This document shows positions 44,186 to 53,001 of a DNA stretch of 64,000 bases, piece by piece. The stretch is from Salipiger pallidus. GTDB taxonomy: Bacteria; Pseudomonadota; Alphaproteobacteria; Rhodobacterales; Rhodobacteraceae. The notes beneath the pieces were generated by a model. The model had not been told where the DNA came from and searched no databases. It saw only the letters and a program-made list of their open reading frames with translations. Made by a program: the position numbers and the translations under genes. How positions within the stretch are numbered: position 1 is the first letter of the stretch; each line of letters begins with the position of its first letter. The stretch covers positions 186,001 to 250,000 of the forward strand of contig NZ_BMJV01000003.1 of the NCBI RefSeq assembly GCF_014643635.1, given 5' to 3'.

Positions 44186-46513
44186 TCAGGCCCCCCAGGG
44201 GATCCAGATGGTCTTCACCTCGGTCGCCGCCTCGAGGAAGGCATCGGGCGCGCCCTCGGGGCCGGTCCAGTCTCGGTCCATGCCATCGTTGACCCAAGTG
44301 CGCTTGAGGCTGCCCGCCGAGCCGCGTTCGATGACCTCGGACAGGGGTGCGCTCGAGAAACTCCAGACCGCGTCGATGTCCATGTGTTCGGCCATGCTGG
44401 GGGCCAGCGCCTCGTGCGGGCCGGTGAGGATGTTGACCACGCCCCCCGGCACGTCCGAGGTATCCAGCACCTGGTAGAAATCTGTCGCCGCCAGCGGGAA
44501 GGCTTCGGAGGCCACGAGCAACATGCGGTTGCCCATGGCGATGGCCGGCGCCATCACCGACACGAGGCCAAGCAGCGGATGCTCGTCGGGGCAGAAGGCG
44601 CCGATGACGCCGCAGGGGGTCCGGGTGGCCAGCGTCGCGCCGCGCAAAGGCGTGTTCGCGATGCGCCCGTCGAAACGGTCTGCCCAAGCGGCGGCGGCAA
44701 ACAGGCGGTCCACCGACAGGGCGACCTCTTCCGTGCCGTTCTTGCCGGTCATGCGTTCAAGGGTTGCGGCGAATTCGTCCGCGCGGGCGGACAGGTTTTC
44801 GCCGATGAAATACAGCACCTGCGCCCGGTTGTGCCCATGGGCCGCAGACCAGCCTGCGGCGCCGTGTGCGGCCTCGACCGCGTTGCGGATGTCCTTGCGC
44901 GAGGCGACGGGCGCCTCGCCGATGAGCCGCCCCTTGGGGTCATGGATGCCCCGGGTCTGGCCGTTGTCGGGCCGCGCCTGCTTGCCGCCGATATAAAGCT
45001 TCGGCGTACGGTCTACCGCGGCGGGGGCAGTCTCGGTGCCGGTGAAGGCGGAAGTGCGGGTCAGGGGCCTGGGGGTCCCGGCGGGCCGGGTGTAGGCGCT
45101 CAGACCCTCGGGGCCGCCCTCGCGTCCGAAGCCGCTTTCGCGGAGGCCACCAAATGGGGCTGCCGCGTCCAGCATGTTGGCGCCGTTCACCCAGATCACG
45201 CCTGCCGCGATCTTCGGGGCGACGTCGAGCGCGGTGTTGATGTTCTCGGACCAGACCGACGCTGCCAGCCCATAGGAGGTATCATTGGCCAGCGCCACCG
45301 CCTCGGTCGGGGTGCGGAAGGTGGTCGATACCAGCACGGGGCCAAAGATCTCATCCTGCATCAGCGGATCGGCGGGCGACAGGTTCGAGATCAGCGTCGG
45401 CGGGTAGAAGCAGCCGTCGGGGCAGGGGGCTTGGTAGACGTCGCCATCCGTGCCACTCACCATGGCGGCGATGCGGGCGCGCTGTTTGGGGTCCACGATG
45501 GCCCCCATGTCGATGCACTTGTCGAGCGGGTTGCCCACCCGAAGCGTGTCCATCCGAGCCTTGACCATCTCAAGGAAGCGGTCGGCGACGCCTTCCTGCA
45601 CCAGCAACCGCGATCCGGCGCAGCAGACCTGCCCGCCGTTGAACCAGATGGCATCCACCAGCCCCTCGGCGGCAGAAGCAAGGTCGGCGTCTTCGAAGAC
45701 GATGTAGGGTGACTTGCCCCCAAGCTCGAGGCTCAGCGCCTTGCCGGACCCTGCGGTGGCGGCGCGGATGGCGCGGCCCACCTCGGTCGAGCCGGTAAAT
45801 GCGATCTTGTCCACCGGGGATTTTACGATCATCTCGCCCACTGTGCCGTCGCCGGTGACGATGTTGACGACGCCCTTCGGCAAACCGGCCTTGTGGCAGA
45901 GCTCGGCAAAGAGCAGCGCGGTCAGCGAGGTCCACTCGGCGGGTTTCAGCACCACGGTGTTGCCCATGGCAAGCGCCGGGGCCACCTTCCACGCCAGCAT
46001 GAGCAGCGGGAAATTCCACGGGATGATCTGGCCGCAGACGCCCATGGGCACGCGGCCCGGCATCTCCACCTCCATCAGCTGGGCCGCGCCCGCGTGGTGA
46101 TAGAAATGACGCGCCGCCAGCGGCAGGTCGATGTCGCGGCTTTCCCGGATCGGCTTGCCATTGTCGAGCGTTTCCAGCACCGCGAACAGCCGCGCGTGCT
46201 TTTGCAGCATCCGCGCCAGCGCATAGAGGTGCCGCGCCCGTCCCGGCCCGCCAAGCGCGGCCCAGCCCTGCTGCGCTGTGCGCGCGGCGGTGACGGCGGT
46301 GGCAACGTCGCCTTCGGTGGCCTGTGTCAGGGTGGCCAGAACCTCACCCGTGGCGGGATTGCGGGTCTCGAAGCCAGCGCCGGGGGTGGTAAAGGCGCCG
46401 TCGATGAACAGGCCGAAACTGCGCCCCTGCGCGTCCAGCCATGCCGTCGCCTCAGAAGGGCTTTCGGAGGCGGGGCCGTAGTCCATGGTTTCGAAGATGT
46501 CCTTGACGCTCAT
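44186..46513 (-). CDS. Two-domain aldehyde dehydrogenase (ALDH16-type)
   Basis: A 775-residue protein with two ALDH modules in one chain. The first (residues about 1-480) has the NAD site, FTGSTEVGR, catalytic Glu263 (LELGGKSP) and Cys297 (FNGGQVCCAG). The second (about 505-775) is ALDH-like but lacks a catalytic cysteine and a full active site. This matches bacterial ALDH16, where the C-terminal module contributes to structure and quaternary assembly (family knowledge). The aldehyde substrate is unknown. Monocistronic; no metabolic partner is adjacent. Confidence 0.93.
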   Translation of the reverse strand: MSVKDIFETMDYGPASESPSEATAWLDAQGRSFGLFIDGAFTTPGAGFETRNPATGEVLATLTQATEGDVATAVTAARTAQQGWAALGGPGRARHLYALARMLQKHARLFAVLETLDNGKPIRESRDIDLPLAARHFYHHAGAAQLMEVEMPGRVPMGVCGQIIPWNFPLLMLAWKVAPALAMGNTVVLKPAEWTSLTALLFAELCHKAGLPKGVVNIVTGDGTVGEMIVKSPVDKIAFTGSTEVGRAIRAATAGSGKALSLELGGKSPYIVFEDADLASAAEGLVDAIWFNGGQVCCAGSRLLVQEGVADRFLEMVKARMDTLRVGNPLDKCIDMGAIVDPKQRARIAAMVSGTDGDVYQAPCPDGCFYPPTLISNLSPADPLMQDEIFGPVLVSTTFRTPTEAVALANDTSYGLAASVWSENINTALDVAPKIAAGVIWVNGANMLDAAAPFGGLRESGFGREGGPEGLSAYTRPAGTPRPLTRTSAFTGTETAPAAVDRTPKLYIGGKQARPDNGQTRGIHDPKGRLIGEAPVASRKDIRNAVEAAHGAAGWSAAHGHNRAQVLYFIGENLSARADEFAATLERMTGKNGTEEVALSVDRLFAAAAWADRFDGRIANTPLRGATLATRTPCGVIGAFCPDEHPLLGLVSVMAPAIAMGNRMLLVASEAFPLAATDFYQVLDTSDVPGGVVNILTGPHEALAPSMAEHMDIDAVWSFSSAPLSEVIERGSAGSLKRTWVNDGMDRDWTGPEGAPDAFLEAATEVKTIWIPWGA

Positions 46514-46596
46514 CGTTGTCTTCCCTCAATCCATACGGGCCTGAAGCCGTGCTGGGCATCATACCTTAGACCTGCTCGGGCGCGGGAATGCAAAGC

Positions 46597-46627
46597 GCAA
46601 AAGGCCCCGGCGCGGTGCCGGGGCCTT
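46597..46627 (-). terminator. Terminator of the CenR-like gene
   Basis: On the minus strand, an 11-bp stem AAGGCCCCGGC/GCCGGGGCCTT with a 5-base loop, followed by TTGCGCTTTG, 27 bases after the response-regulator stop. It insulates the ALDH gene. Confidence 0.8.
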
Positions 46628-46653
46628 GCTACGTGGCGTTACGCTGGGGGACG

Positions 46654-47340
46654 TCACGCCACGAGACGATAACCGCCGCTCTCGGTCACGAGAATGCGCG
46701 CGTTCGAGGGATCGGGCTCGATCTTCTGGCGCAGGCGGTAGATGTGGGTTTCCAGAGTGTGGGTGGTCACGCCGGCGTTGTAGCCCCAGACCTCGTGCAG
46801 CAGCACGTCACGGGGCACCACGCCTTCGGTCGAGCGGTAGAGGAACTTGAGGATGTTCGTCTCTTTCTCGGTCAGGCGCACCTTGCGGTCGTCCTCGGTC
46901 ACCAGCAGCTTCATCGACGGCTTGAAGGTGTAGGGGCCGACAGTGAACACCGCGTCCTCGGATTGTTCGTGCTGGCGCAGCTGGGCACGGATGCGGGCCA
47001 GCAGCACCGGGAACTTGAACGGCTTGGTGACGTAGTCGTTGGCGCCCGCATCAAGGCCAAGAATGGTGTCCGCGTCGCTGTCATGGCCGGTCAGCATCAG
47101 GATCGGCGCCTTGACGCCCTGCTTGCGCATCAGCTTGCACAGCTCGCGCCCGTCGGTGTCCGGCAGGCCCACATCGAGGATAATGAGCTCGTAATTCTGT
47201 TCCTTGATCCGCGCCATGGCGGCACTGCCGCTGTCGCCTTCGAAGACCTCGAAATCCTCGGTCATCACGAGCTGCTCTGCCAGTGCCTCGCGAAGGTCGT
47301 CGTCGTCGTCTACCAGCAGGATGTTCTTGATCTGCGCCAT
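46654..47340 (-). CDS. OmpR-family response regulator, CenR-like
   Basis: A 228-residue two-domain regulator. The receiver has acidic residues DDDDD at 11-15, phospho-Asp56 (LILDVGLP), Thr84 and Lys106 (YVTKPF). The winged-helix effector (residues about 130-228) carries RLTEKETNILKFLYRSTEGV and GVTTHTLETHIYRLRQKIEP. It most resembles the cell-envelope regulator CenR of alphaproteobacteria, essential in several relatives; the kinase CenK is not in the window. It is divergent from ribA by 153 bp. Confidence 0.85.
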   Translation of the reverse strand: MAQIKNILLVDDDDDLREALAEQLVMTEDFEVFEGDSGSAAMARIKEQNYELIILDVGLPDTDGRELCKLMRKQGVKAPILMLTGHDSDADTILGLDAGANDYVTKPFKFPVLLARIRAQLRQHEQSEDAVFTVGPYTFKPSMKLLVTEDDRKVRLTEKETNILKFLYRSTEGVVPRDVLLHEVWGYNAGVTTHTLETHIYRLRQKIEPDPSNARILVTESGGYRLVA

Positions 47341-47493
47341 TGTGGCCTCCGTCTTCTTTGACCTCACATGGAAACACCGTTGCGTGTGGGCAAGTTTTGC
47401 TGCACCAGTCTCACGCCCTCGTGTTGTGAGCCTTGCTTTGTTACAGGTTAAGGGCTGCTTTGTTTCAGTCTGCACTGCCGAAAGACCCGCCCC

Positions 47494-48585
47494 ATGCCCC
47501 TGTCCCCCGATCTCATGGAACTGCTTGCAAGGGCGCGGGCCGACCTGCGGATGGGGGTGCCGGTGGTGATGACGGGCCCCGACGGGGCCGGGGCGCTGGT
47601 CATGGCGGCCGAGACCGGATCGCCCGAACGCCTCGCGCTGATGCGCGAAATGGGGGCGCCGGACCTTGCCATCAGCGCCCGCCGGGCCGAGACGCTCAAG
47701 GCCCGGCCCTATGACGGCGATCTGGCGCGGGTGATCCTGCCCGAAGACGCGGGCATGACATGGGTGCAGGGCATCGCCGATCCCGCCGACGACCTGACGC
47801 GCCCCATGAAAGGGCCGCTGTCGTCGCGCCGCGAAGGGGATGCCGCGCTGCACCGCCTTGCCATCAGCCTTGCGAAATCGGCGCGGCTTTTGCCCGCCGC
47901 CCTCGTGCTGCCGGTGCCGCAGCCCTTCGCGCTGGCCGGGGCCGAGCAGCTTACCCTGATCGACGCGGTGGCCGCCGCGCCAAGTCTCATGGTGCTGGCC
48001 AACCTCGACCACGTGGTGTCCGCACGCGTACCCCTGCGCGCCGCCGAGAACGCGCGGCTGCACATCTTCCGTCCCGAGGACGGCTCGGAAGAGCATTATG
48101 CCATCGAGATCGGCCGGCCCGACCGCGACGCGCCGGTGCTGGCCCGCCTGCATTCGGCCTGTTTCACCGGCGATCTTCTGGGTTCGCTCAAGTGTGATTG
48201 CGGCCCGCAGCTCAACGCCGCGCTGGCGATGATGGGCGAGAACGGCTCGGGCGTGCTGCTCTATCTCAACCAGGAAGGGCGGGGGATCGGGCTTGCCAAC
48301 AAGATGCGGGCCTATGCGCTTCAGGATCAGGGCTTCGATACGGTTGAGGCCAACCACCGGCTGGGATTCGAGGATGACGAGCGCGATTTCCGCCTCGGGG
48401 CCGAGATCCTCCAGCGTATGGGCTTTTCTGCGGTGAAGCTGCTGACCAACAACCCCGGCAAGATCAAGATTATGGAGCGCTGCGGCATCGACGTGGTGGA
48501 ACGGGTGCCGCTCAAGGTTGGTGAGAACCGCTTCAACGAGGCGTATCTTGCCACCAAGATGCTGAAATCGGGGCATCTGTTATGA
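47494..48585 (+). CDS. ribA: GTP cyclohydrolase II with N-terminal extension
   Basis: A 363-residue protein whose C-terminal part (about residues 185-363) is GTP cyclohydrolase II, opening GTP in the first riboflavin step. Zinc cysteines are Cys223, Cys234 and Cys236 ([14 protein letters not shown]), and GRGIG plus the catalytic region [10 protein letters not shown] are intact. The N-terminal 180 residues resemble a degenerate RibB-type region without its acidic active-site motifs, as in other Rhodobacteraceae RibA. Its stop overlaps the next ATG (ATGA). Confidence 0.92.
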   Translation: MPLSPDLMELLARARADLRMGVPVVMTGPDGAGALVMAAETGSPERLALMREMGAPDLAISARRAETLKARPYDGDLARVILPEDAGMTWVQGIADPADDLTRPMKGPLSSRREGDAALHRLAISLAKSARLLPAALVLPVPQPFALAGAEQLTLIDAVAAAPSLMVLANLDHVVSARVPLRAAENARLHIFRPEDGSEEHYAIEIGRPDRDAPVLARLHSACFTGDLLGSLKCDCGPQLNAALAMMGENGSGVLLYLNQEGRGIGLANKMRAYALQDQGFDTVEANHRLGFEDDERDFRLGAEILQRMGFSAVKLLTNNPGKIKIMERCGIDVVERVPLKVGENRFNEAYLATKMLKSGHLL

Positions 48586-49091
48586 CCCCTGCCATGACCA
48601 TGGTGCTGACCCGGCAGGGGCTTCGCCTGGGCGGCAGGCTGGTACCTTGCGTCATCGGACGTGGCGGCATCCGGGCCGACAAGCGCGAGGGCGACGGGGC
48701 GACGCCGGTGGGCACGCACCACGTTGTCGGTTGCCTCTACCGTCCCGACCGGGTGGCAAAACCCGCCCCTTGGGCGCTGCCCATCCGGCTTGGGGACTTG
48801 TGGTCCGACGCATCCGGGGATGCGGCCTATAACACGCTGGTACGTGCCCCTTATGATGCGAGCCACGAACACTTGCGCCGGGCCGATCCGCTCTATGACA
48901 TCATCCTGCTGACCGACTGGAACTGGCCGGATGCCGAAGCAGGGCGCGGCTCGGCAATCTTCCTGCACCAATGGCGCAGGCCGGGCTTCCCGACCGAGGG
49001 CTGCATCGCCTTCCGCCGCGATCACATCGCGCGTATCGCCGCGTGGGCTGTGCCGGGAACGCGGCTCGTGGTGCCCGAAACGCTGGCCTGA
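48582..49091 (+). CDS. L,D-transpeptidase (YkuD domain)
   Basis: A 169-residue YkuD-family protein with the catalytic signature His129...Cys141 ([18 protein letters not shown]). Such enzymes form 3-3 crosslinks or attach proteins to peptidoglycan in the periplasm, but no signal peptide is visible here, so export is unclear; this short cytosolic-looking form is common in alphaproteobacteria. It begins at ATG 48582, overlapping the ribA stop. A hairpin at 49123-49154 lies between it and the convergent tenA. Confidence 0.88.
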   Translation: MTPAMTMVLTRQGLRLGGRLVPCVIGRGGIRADKREGDGATPVGTHHVVGCLYRPDRVAKPAPWALPIRLGDLWSDASGDAAYNTLVRAPYDASHEHLRRADPLYDIILLTDWNWPDAEAGRGSAIFLHQWRRPGFPTEGCIAFRRDHIARIAAWAVPGTRLVVPETLA

Positions 49092-49122
49092 AGCGCTTGT
49101 CTGAAGCGCACGGGGCCATGGG

Positions 49123-49154
49123 CCCGACCCACCCGGGGTTCCGGGCAGGTCGGG
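49123..49154. terminator. Hairpin between the L,D-transpeptidase gene and tenA
   Basis: Nested stem CCCGACC...GGTCGGG enclosing CCCGG-GGTT-CCGGG with a symmetric CA/CA internal loop, between two convergent genes. No T-tract. Confidence 0.5.
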
Positions 49155-49182
49155 TGCGGGACGGTCAGGCCGCGCCGGTCCC

Positions 49183-49818
49183 CTAGTAGACCGCGTCGAA
49201 GAATTCCAGCTCGAGCGACACGGCGCGCAGGAAGAAATCCCGTGCGATGTCCGGAGTGGTCGGCCCGACCCGATCCAGCTCGGCCCGCAGGAAGGCCACG
49301 AACTGCGCGAACGCAGGGCTATCGTGCAGCGTGATCCACTCGGCATGGACAAAGCTCTCGGGGAGGGGCTTTGGCGCGCGCATGGCCCAGTCGTAATAGA
49401 GCCCCTCGGCCACGTTCAGCACGGCGAGTATCGCTGCATAGGAGCGGGTCTCGGCGGCCTCTCTCATGATCGACTGGAAGCCGGTGGTGGGCGCTGTGTC
49501 CGGAGTTTCGGCACGGTCCTTGTCGGTCACGCCCAGATGGTCGAAGGCCCGCAGGAAGTAGGTGTTCTCTTCGCCCGAGACCATGCCCGCGAACTGCCCA
49601 AAGCGCAGCCGGGCGTCAAACGTGTCGCAGGTCGCTATGGCCGCGCCCAGCAGGGTCAGGAAACTGTCGAGAAAGCGGTGATCCTGGATGAGATAGAAAG
49701 CCATCACCCGGTCATTGACGCTGCCGGTGTATAGTTCCGAGACAAAGCGATGTTCCACGGCCCGCGTCCAGTTCGGTTCGCTGGCGGCCCTGAGCGTGTC
49801 GCTGAAATGGTCTGTCAT
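49183..49818 (-). CDS. tenA: TenA-family aminopyrimidine salvage enzyme (TenA_E type)
   Basis: A 211-residue heme-oxygenase-fold TenA protein that salvages degraded thiamin by hydrolysing the aminomethylpyrimidine. The usual catalytic Cys is replaced by Glu138 in NVAEGLYYDW, which places it in the TenA_E subgroup, with acidic residues of the pocket in LIQDHRF (Asp46) and a final LELEFFDAVY. A TPP riboswitch lies 90-190 bases upstream, so low TPP raises expression. Its ATG 49818 overlaps the stop of a 16-codon leader ORF. Confidence 0.93.
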   Translation of the reverse strand: MTDHFSDTLRAASEPNWTRAVEHRFVSELYTGSVNDRVMAFYLIQDHRFLDSFLTLLGAAIATCDTFDARLRFGQFAGMVSGEENTYFLRAFDHLGVTDKDRAETPDTAPTTGFQSIMREAAETRSYAAILAVLNVAEGLYYDWAMRAPKPLPESFVHAEWITLHDSPAFAQFVAFLRAELDRVGPTTPDIARDFFLRAVSLELEFFDAVY

Positions 49819-49865
49819 GATGCTACCCTTTCGAGGCTGGTAGCGAAGCCGTTGGTCTTAGACAT
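49815..49865 (-). CDS. Leader ORF coupled to tenA
   Basis: A 16-codon ORF (MSKTNGFATSLERVAS) begins at ATG 49865 downstream of the riboswitch. GAGG precedes the ATG by 7 bases but lies in the stem GGCCTC...GAGGCC (49871-49887). The stop TGA overlaps the tenA ATG (ATGA), so translation of this leader could drive tenA. Whether it is translated is unproven. Confidence 0.45.
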   Translation of the reverse strand: MSKTNGFATSLERVAS

Positions 49866-49907
49866 GGGGCGGCCTCGCTGTGAGGCCGGCAAAGGCAGGC
49901 ATATCGG

Positions 49908-50008
49908 TCCCATCCCTTCGCCGGCATGATCCGGATCAGGTTCGAAGGGTCACCGCGCTGCTTGCGCCAGCGGTCTCTCAGCTTCTTGTCGAAACTCCCC
50001 TTGGTGGG
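49908..50008 (-). ncRNA. TPP (THI-box) riboswitch
   Basis: The minus strand carries the diagnostic elements in order: GGGGAG, then CTGAGA, then ACCCTTCGAACCTGATCCGG and CATGCCGGCGAAGGGA, matching the conserved TPP-binding core. It precedes tenA in the correct orientation. The expression platform seems to be the GGCCTC/GAGGCC hairpin near 49871-49887 that hides a GAGG sequence. Confidence 0.95.
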
Positions 50009-50115
50009 GCCTTCCTATCTGATGGAGCCGGTCCTGTCATCACACGGTTCGCCGGGACAGGCGGTGTACGTCCCATCGCAAAGCCCGGCCGCCGCGCGGT
50101 GGCGTTGCGGCACGA

Positions 50116-50145
50116 ACGGAAAAGGGCCGCCCCGCAGGACGGCCC
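50116..50145 (-). terminator. Terminator of the class A PBP gene
   Basis: On the minus strand, a 9-bp stem GGGCCGTCC/GGGCGGCCC (one G-U wobble) with a short loop, then TTTT, 27 bases after the PBP stop. Confidence 0.88.
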
Positions 50146-50171
50146 CCTCGTACCGAAGAGGTCAAAGATGT

Positions 50172-52367
50172 TCAGCCGCCGCCAAGCAGATCGCGCAGCA
50201 CCTGCTGGATGAAGTTGTCGCGCTGCTGGCGCTCGGGCTGGCGCTGGGGCTGCGGCTGGGGTTGCGGCTGCGGTGCGGGCTGCTGCTCGACCACCTGCGG
50301 CTCGGGCTGCTTTGGCGGGATCGAGGGCAGCGCCTTGACCGGCAGACCGTCGTTCACCCGGATCATCGTCTCGCGCCAGATGTCGGCGGGCAGGCCGCCT
50401 CCGGTGACGCCGGACAGGGGCGAGTTGTCGTCGTTGCCCATCCACACGCCGGTGACATAGTCGCCGGTGAAACCGATGAACCACGCATCGCGCGCATCGT
50501 TCGAGGTGCCTGTCTTGCCTGCGGCGGGGCGGCCGTCGGGCAGCTTGGCGCGCCCGCCGGTGCCCTGCTGGATCACCTGCTCCATCATCCACACCAGTTG
50601 ACCTGCCGCGTCGGGTTGGATCACCCGGTCCCGGATGCCGCCGCCGGACCCCATGAGCACCTCGTCCTCGCCCTTGAGGCGCAGCTCGCGCAGGCCGTAG
50701 GGGATCACCGCCGAGCCGCCATTGAGGATGCCGGCATAGGCGCCTGTCATCTCGACCAGCGTCGCTTCGGACGTGCCAAGCGCCATGGCCGGAGAGCTGT
50801 TGACCTCGGACTGGATGCCGAAGGAGGTGGCCACCTGCGCCACGAGATCGCGGCCCACGGTTTCCGACACCTTCACCGCAGGGATGTTCAGCGACTGCGC
50901 CAGCGCCTGCGTCAGGGTCACGGTGCCCTTGTAGTTGCGGGTGTAGTTCTCGGGGCACCAGCGGCCCGAGCCGGGGATGTTCATGCAGAACGGCTCGTCC
51001 ACCACGGTGTCATAGGGCGACGCCCCGAGGTCGAGCGCGGTGGCGTAGATGAAGGGCTTGAAGGACGAGCCAGTCTGGCGCTTCGCCTGCGTGGCGCGGT
51101 TGAACACGCCCGACACGCCGGTCTTCTTGCCGCCGACCATGGCGCGCACGGCGCCATCCGCCGACATCACCACGATGGCCGCCTGCACCACCGATCCGGG
51201 CTTGGTCACCTTTTCCGAGTAGACCTTGTTCATCGCTTCTTCGGCGGCGCGCTGCAGCTTGGGATCAAGCGTGGTGCTGATCACCACATCCTCGGTGGTG
51301 TCGCGGGTAAAGAACTCGGGGCCTTCGGACATGATCCAGTCGGCGAAATAGCCGCCAAGCCGCCGTTCCGCCTGTTCCGACAGAGTGGCGGGGTTGTTCT
51401 GGGCCTGCTGCTCCTCGGCGGCGCTAAGGTAGCCCTGTTCGCGCATCAGCCGCAGCACGGTGGCCGCCCGGCGCTGTGACCGCTCGAGATCGTTGGTGGG
51501 CGAGAGCGACGAAGGCGCGGTCAGAAGGCCGGCAAGGACGGCCGCCTCCTGCGGGCGCAGCTCACCTGCGTGCTTGCTGAAGTAGCGCTGCGAGGCGGCC
51601 TCGGCACCATAGGCCCCGCCGCCCATGTAGGCGCGATTGAGGTAGATCGACAGGATGTCGTCCTTGGAATACTTCAGCTCCATCGCCATGGCGTAGAGGG
51701 CTTCGCGCCCCTTGCGCACCAGCGACGACTGGCGGCAGTCGTTGACGTAGGCTGCCTCGGTTTCCCAGACCTCGGGATCAAAAGTTTCGCCAAGGCAGAG
51801 CAGCTTGGCGGTCTGCTGCGTGATGGTCGACCCGCCGTGGCCCGACAGCGGGCCGCGCCCCTCGGACAGGTTGATGCGGATCGCCGAGGCGACGCCGCGT
51901 GGCGACACGCCGAAGTGGGAATAGAACCGCCGGTCCTCGGTGGCGATGACGGCGTTGCGCAGGTGCGGGCTGACGCTATCGGCGGTCACGACACCGCCGA
52001 ACTGATCGCCGCGCCAGGCGAAGATCTGGTTGTTGCGGTCCATCAGCGTGACCGACCCGCGCGACCGTCCGTCCAGAAGCGTCTGATAATCGGGCAGCTT
52101 GGCGTAGTAGTAACCGACACCTGCCGCCAGAAGCAGCAGAAGGACGGTCGTCACCCGCCATGTGATCTTCCAGACCAGGCCAAAGAGCCAGCCGAAGATG
52201 CCAAGGATGAACCCTGCGATAGGGTTGCGCCGCCGCCTTGACGCCGCAGCCTTGCCGCGCGTTTTCGGCGGTGCCTTGGCCCTGGTTTTGCTGGGCTTCT
52301 GATCGCCTTGCTTGCTGTAGCGGCTCTCTGCCACGAGGCGGCGCTTGCCTCGGCCTGAATCACTCAT
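50172..52367 (-). CDS. Class A penicillin-binding protein (bifunctional)
   Basis: A 731-residue membrane-anchored enzyme with both peptidoglycan glycosyltransferase and transpeptidase activities. A basic cytosolic tail (1-48) precedes membrane helices (about 50-88). The GT51 module has catalytic Glu144 (IATEDRRFYSH) and HGGSTITQQTAK near residue 177. The transpeptidase has Ser434 (TGSSFKPF), SLN at 492-494 and KTG at 618-620. A Pro/Gln-rich stretch (about residues 685-712) precedes a final amphipathic segment. It is PBP1a/1c-like but shorter than E. coli MrcA. Confidence 0.95.
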   Translation of the reverse strand: MSDSGRGKRRLVAESRYSKQGDQKPSKTRAKAPPKTRGKAAASRRRRNPIAGFILGIFGWLFGLVWKITWRVTTVLLLLLAAGVGYYYAKLPDYQTLLDGRSRGSVTLMDRNNQIFAWRGDQFGGVVTADSVSPHLRNAVIATEDRRFYSHFGVSPRGVASAIRINLSEGRGPLSGHGGSTITQQTAKLLCLGETFDPEVWETEAAYVNDCRQSSLVRKGREALYAMAMELKYSKDDILSIYLNRAYMGGGAYGAEAASQRYFSKHAGELRPQEAAVLAGLLTAPSSLSPTNDLERSQRRAATVLRLMREQGYLSAAEEQQAQNNPATLSEQAERRLGGYFADWIMSEGPEFFTRDTTEDVVISTTLDPKLQRAAEEAMNKVYSEKVTKPGSVVQAAIVVMSADGAVRAMVGGKKTGVSGVFNRATQAKRQTGSSFKPFIYATALDLGASPYDTVVDEPFCMNIPGSGRWCPENYTRNYKGTVTLTQALAQSLNIPAVKVSETVGRDLVAQVATSFGIQSEVNSSPAMALGTSEATLVEMTGAYAGILNGGSAVIPYGLRELRLKGEDEVLMGSGGGIRDRVIQPDAAGQLVWMMEQVIQQGTGGRAKLPDGRPAAGKTGTSNDARDAWFIGFTGDYVTGVWMGNDDNSPLSGVTGGGLPADIWRETMIRVNDGLPVKALPSIPPKQPEPQVVEQQPAPQPQPQPQPQRQPERQQRDNFIQQVLRDLLGGG

Positions 52368-52462
52368 TTCGCCCTGCCCGGTCTTTTTCGAGTTCCCTTG
52401 AGGATACAGCCATAGAGCAGGGATGTTGACCGTGAAACCGCCGCAGTTATGACTTTTTAATG

Positions 52463-52479
52463 AGCATAAAAATTGTGCT
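52463..52479 (+). promoter_or_regulatory. Candidate NtrC-binding site upstream of glnK
   Basis: AGCATAAAAATTGTGCT matches the NtrC pattern TGCAC-N7-GTGCA in its GCA...TGC arms and A/T-rich centre. It lies about 76 bases before the predicted sigma-54 start site, a normal enhancer distance. Confidence 0.65.
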
Positions 52480-52520
52480 TATTTGGCTTTCAGGCCCATT
52501 TTTTGAACATCGATGTGCCG

Positions 52521-52535
52521 TGGGTTTGGGATTGC
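52521..52535 (+). promoter_or_regulatory. glnK: Sigma-54 (-24/-12) promoter of glnK
   Basis: TGGGTTTGGGATTGC carries GG and GC separated by 10 bases, the invariant -24/-12 spacing of sigma-54 promoters, with TTGC at -12. The predicted start is near 52547 and the glnK leader is about 80 bases. Confidence 0.7.
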
Positions 52536-52553
52536 AACCCCGTTGCCCTTTAA

Positions 52554-52964
<411 letters not shown>

Positions 52965-53001
52965 TCCGGATCGGATCGCAGGATACAAGGGACATCAGAC
53001 A

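Noticed and set aside
47341-47493. FMN riboswitch upstream of ribA
   Set aside because: The conserved FMN-core sequences are absent in this short gap.
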